The notes under the pieces: model-generated | Told to the model about the DNA's origin: nothing | The model's database searches: none | Seen by the model: the letters and a program-made list of their open reading frames with translations, nothing else | NCBI GenBank assembly: GCA_950106755.1 | Contig: OX467086.1 | Location: 31,886,001 to 31,950,000, forward strand | Direction of reading: 5' to 3' | Source of the DNA: Climacium dendroides | Taxonomy: Eukaryota > Streptophyta > Bryopsida > Hypnales > Climaciaceae | Length of the DNA: 64,000 nucleotides | Program-made: the position numbers and the translations under genes | Shown here: positions 62,201 to 64,000 of the stretch, piece by piece | How the letters are laid out: every line of letters starts with the position of its first letter | How positions within the stretch are numbered: position 1 is the first letter of the stretch

Positions 62201-64000
62201 CTGTGAGTTGCCCTATGTCGGGCATTCTGCACCATCTCCGTAAGCCAATTTGAGCCACTCAAATTCCTTTCCAACTCGATTATGGTACGCATCCACTCCA
62301 CCGGTGTCACCACTGCTTTCAACTTGGTGTTGGAAACCGTCGCCCGAATAGCTGCAGCCACGCCATCTTCTAACCGCGCTCCCATATTGGGACGTCGTTT
62401 ACCCACGTAAGATGCAGCCACCCGCCTTCGCTTGGCCAACAAGTCCTCCAATTCGGAATAAAACAACAAACACCGCGCTCCGTAATCGCCAATTAGGGTG
62501 AAAGCAGTGACATTGTCTTCTAATACCACATCACCGCGCCCCACAATCTCTGTAAAGAGATTCTCGCACCGAAGTTGAACTGCCCTTGCTCAAATAGTTT
62601 TAAATCGCGATTTGGAAAGGTACTCCTTCAATGCGATTCCTGTGTACAAGAAAAACACCTCCCGCTCCCAAGCGTAGGCAAACTCAATATTATCTGTTGG
62701 GGGAATCAATTCGGACAAGGCCTCCAAATTCTCCATATGAAGCACTCGCTGCCGCTTCCTCGCCACAGGGACCGCTTCATTCTTCCCCTTTGCACTACTT
62801 GCTGCAGCATTGGCCTGTTTTTCAACTCGGGCCAATTCCTTCTCGAACCCCAGCAGGTCTTCTTCCGAATCGGACTGATCTTCCATCTTGGCGCCCTCCA
62901 ACTTGGCCCGCAGCTCGTGCACTTGCTGCTCCAAAATAGCCACCTTGCTCTCAGCAATGCACCGCAAGCTGGATTCCAAATCGGCCTTTCTTTTAACCGT
63001 GTCAAACCTCCCTTGCAACTACGCCAATTCGTCTGCTACGTCTTGGTAATTGGCTACCATTTGGATTTCGTATGCCACTCTCTCTTCCTTGGCTGCTTCC
63101 AAGTCGGCCTTCACACGCTGACACTCTGCTGCCAACTTGGTATTTGCCAGTCGCAACCCCGCTACTTGGGAAGGATCAAAATCCTCCAATTCGGTCAAGG
63201 TTTGGGCCAACCTTGCCTTCAGCTGGGAAACCGAACGCACTGGAGCCTCAAAATTGGGCAACCTCCCGACTTCGGATGAACCACCCGGATCTTGCTTGGG
63301 CTCCTTATGCAACTCGGGCAGTGCCACACAGCTGACCTCCACCAATTCGGAAAGAAATTGCGCCCCTCGCAAAGCTCCATCTAGCTTTTTCTTATATTCA
63401 GTCACAAAAGCATGAAGCCTTCGTGATACAAATAACGCCCAATTGATCACAACTCCCTGCTGTACAGCCACTACAACTTGGAGATTCTTCTTTGAAATAC
63501 TCAGTGTTGCCTGCTCCAACATGAGACATTGCACCACCAATTTGATCCAGGGCTGCCAACTTGGCCTAAGCCACAGCAACTCATACTCCGACTTGGCTTT
63601 CTGCTCCTCTGTGATGCCCTCCACGAAGCATTCCTCCACCAAATAGGCAGTTGAATCTTGGACCGTCTTCACCATCACTCCCGATTTTGGAAGTTAGAAA
63701 ACCTCCTCAATCTTTTGAGGCTGCAGTTCCACCAATTCGCCCCGCACGCAGCTCTTCCTTTCCGCCACCGAATAGGCCATAACAAAAATCTCCAGTCGAT
63801 TGGAATCAATTTGCGCCCATCGCCGTCTTCCTTCCACGAACATCCAAAGCCCAGCCTCTTGAAGTTTCAGCTGCTGCTGCTGCTCCCATTTGGCATCGTC
63901 CAACTCGGTCACAGCTTCAAACTGAAAGTTTGTCTGCGTAACCTCGATCGGCGCCTCCTCGTTCTCTTCCAACTTGGGCTTCTTATTCAAGTGCTCCTCC
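59290..64000. repeat. Block with quasi-periodic CCAANTTGG-like motif
   Basis: From about 59.29 kb to the window end, words of the form (A/C)T(T/C/A)GG, often preceded by CCAA or CCGA to give a 9-base pseudo-palindrome, recur every ~15-35 bp. Example starts of the TNGG part: 60671, 60700, 60720, 60753, 60801, 60855, 60882, 60903, 60930, 60956, 61000; and within the minus-strand frame 63061, 63089, 63104, 63137, 63166, 63191, 63223, 63254, 63272. The sequence between motifs is not repeated. Between 59.3 and 61.2 kb there is no convincing coding frame, so the motif spans both non-coding and apparent coding DNA. Confidence 0.65.
61222..64000 (-). pseudogene. Long unrecognised coiled-coil-containing frame broken by three stops
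   Basis: One minus-strand reading frame runs from the window edge to a stop at 61,222, about 920 codons. It is interrupted only by TAA (63,694-63,696), TAG (63,019-63,021) and TGA (62,590-62,592), with no frameshift. The first part is acidic and Gln-rich. The middle (about 63,260-62,830) is strongly helical/coiled-coil (KADLEAAKEER, EQQVHELRAKLEGAK) with an acidic SDSEEDLL patch. The last 440 codons are globular and Trp-rich, with PSWEALLWIGQDHEG and FRASIFAGILAYLCHDYQ, and a basic C-terminus (KRLIKRQAK). I do not recognise the family; it could be a plant lineage-specific or transposon-encoded protein. Each stop could be a C-to-T change from Gln, Gln and Arg codons. Introns removing the stops cannot be excluded but no good borders were seen. 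Confidence 0.5.

Noticed and set aside
62575..63279. 234-codon plus-strand open frame rich in Leu, Gly and Gln
   Set aside because: It lies antisense to the coiled-coil minus-strand frame; its repeated LG/QLG words come from the periodic TTGG motif rather than from a real protein.
1..64000. CRISPR arrays, bacterial operons, tRNA or rRNA genes
   Set aside because: None of the tandem repeats has regular unique spacers, genes have spliceosomal introns, and I saw no tRNA or rRNA signature; subtle small RNA genes could still be missed by eye.

Overview
The window reads as nuclear DNA of a land plant (or close streptophyte) with an AT-rich, repeat-laden genome. It holds intron-rich genes with canonical GT..AG introns, a plant-type ARIADNE RBR E3 ligase, a DNMT3-like cytosine methyltransferase joined to a plant DUF3444-like region, and CACTA-type mini-elements. 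Flowering plants are generally described as having lost DNMT3, so a bryophyte, fern, lycophyte, gymnosperm or alga-like lineage is more likely than an angiosperm. The species cannot be named from the sequence alone.

Layout. Positions 1-15,000 are AT-rich and contain a 41-bp tandem repeat, elements bounded by TTAA, a protein-kinase-like remnant (minus, 2.2-2.7 kb), an EamA-transporter-like remnant and a Cys-containing open frame (minus, 3.5-5.0 kb), a 195-bp CACTA mini-element and other dispersed repeats. At 15.0-17.4 kb a GC-richer promoter/leader carries three tandem ~183-bp units. At 17.4-21.6 kb lies a seven-exon ARIADNE gene (about 731 aa). From 21.6 to 40.7 kb there is an unidentified 3' flank and then a repeat desert. 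At 40.8-41.5 kb is a CpG-rich promoter, and at 41.5-46.9 kb a ~14-exon DNMT3-like gene (about 821 aa in my model). From 47 to 59 kb there are more dispersed repeats. From about 59.3 kb to the window end the sequence changes character: it is GC-richer and carries a short pseudo-palindrome close to CCAANTTGG every ~26-30 bp. From 61.2 kb onward the minus strand of this block holds a ~920-codon coiled-coil-containing frame interrupted by three in-frame stops.

How the parts relate. The two intact genes are separate housekeeping/epigenetic functions, protein ubiquitination and DNA methylation, and nothing suggests an operon or shared pathway. The rest is mostly mobile or decayed DNA. Several non-autonomous elements have TTAA at both ends and termini near CCCCTAA, a signature expected of TTAA-specific (piggyBac-like) transposition. 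The most unusual signals are the periodic motif block at 59.3-64 kb, the methyltransferase-DUF3444 fusion and the TTAA element family. All exon models were made by hand from splice consensus, reading-frame continuity and remembered family motifs; no alignment or database search was run.
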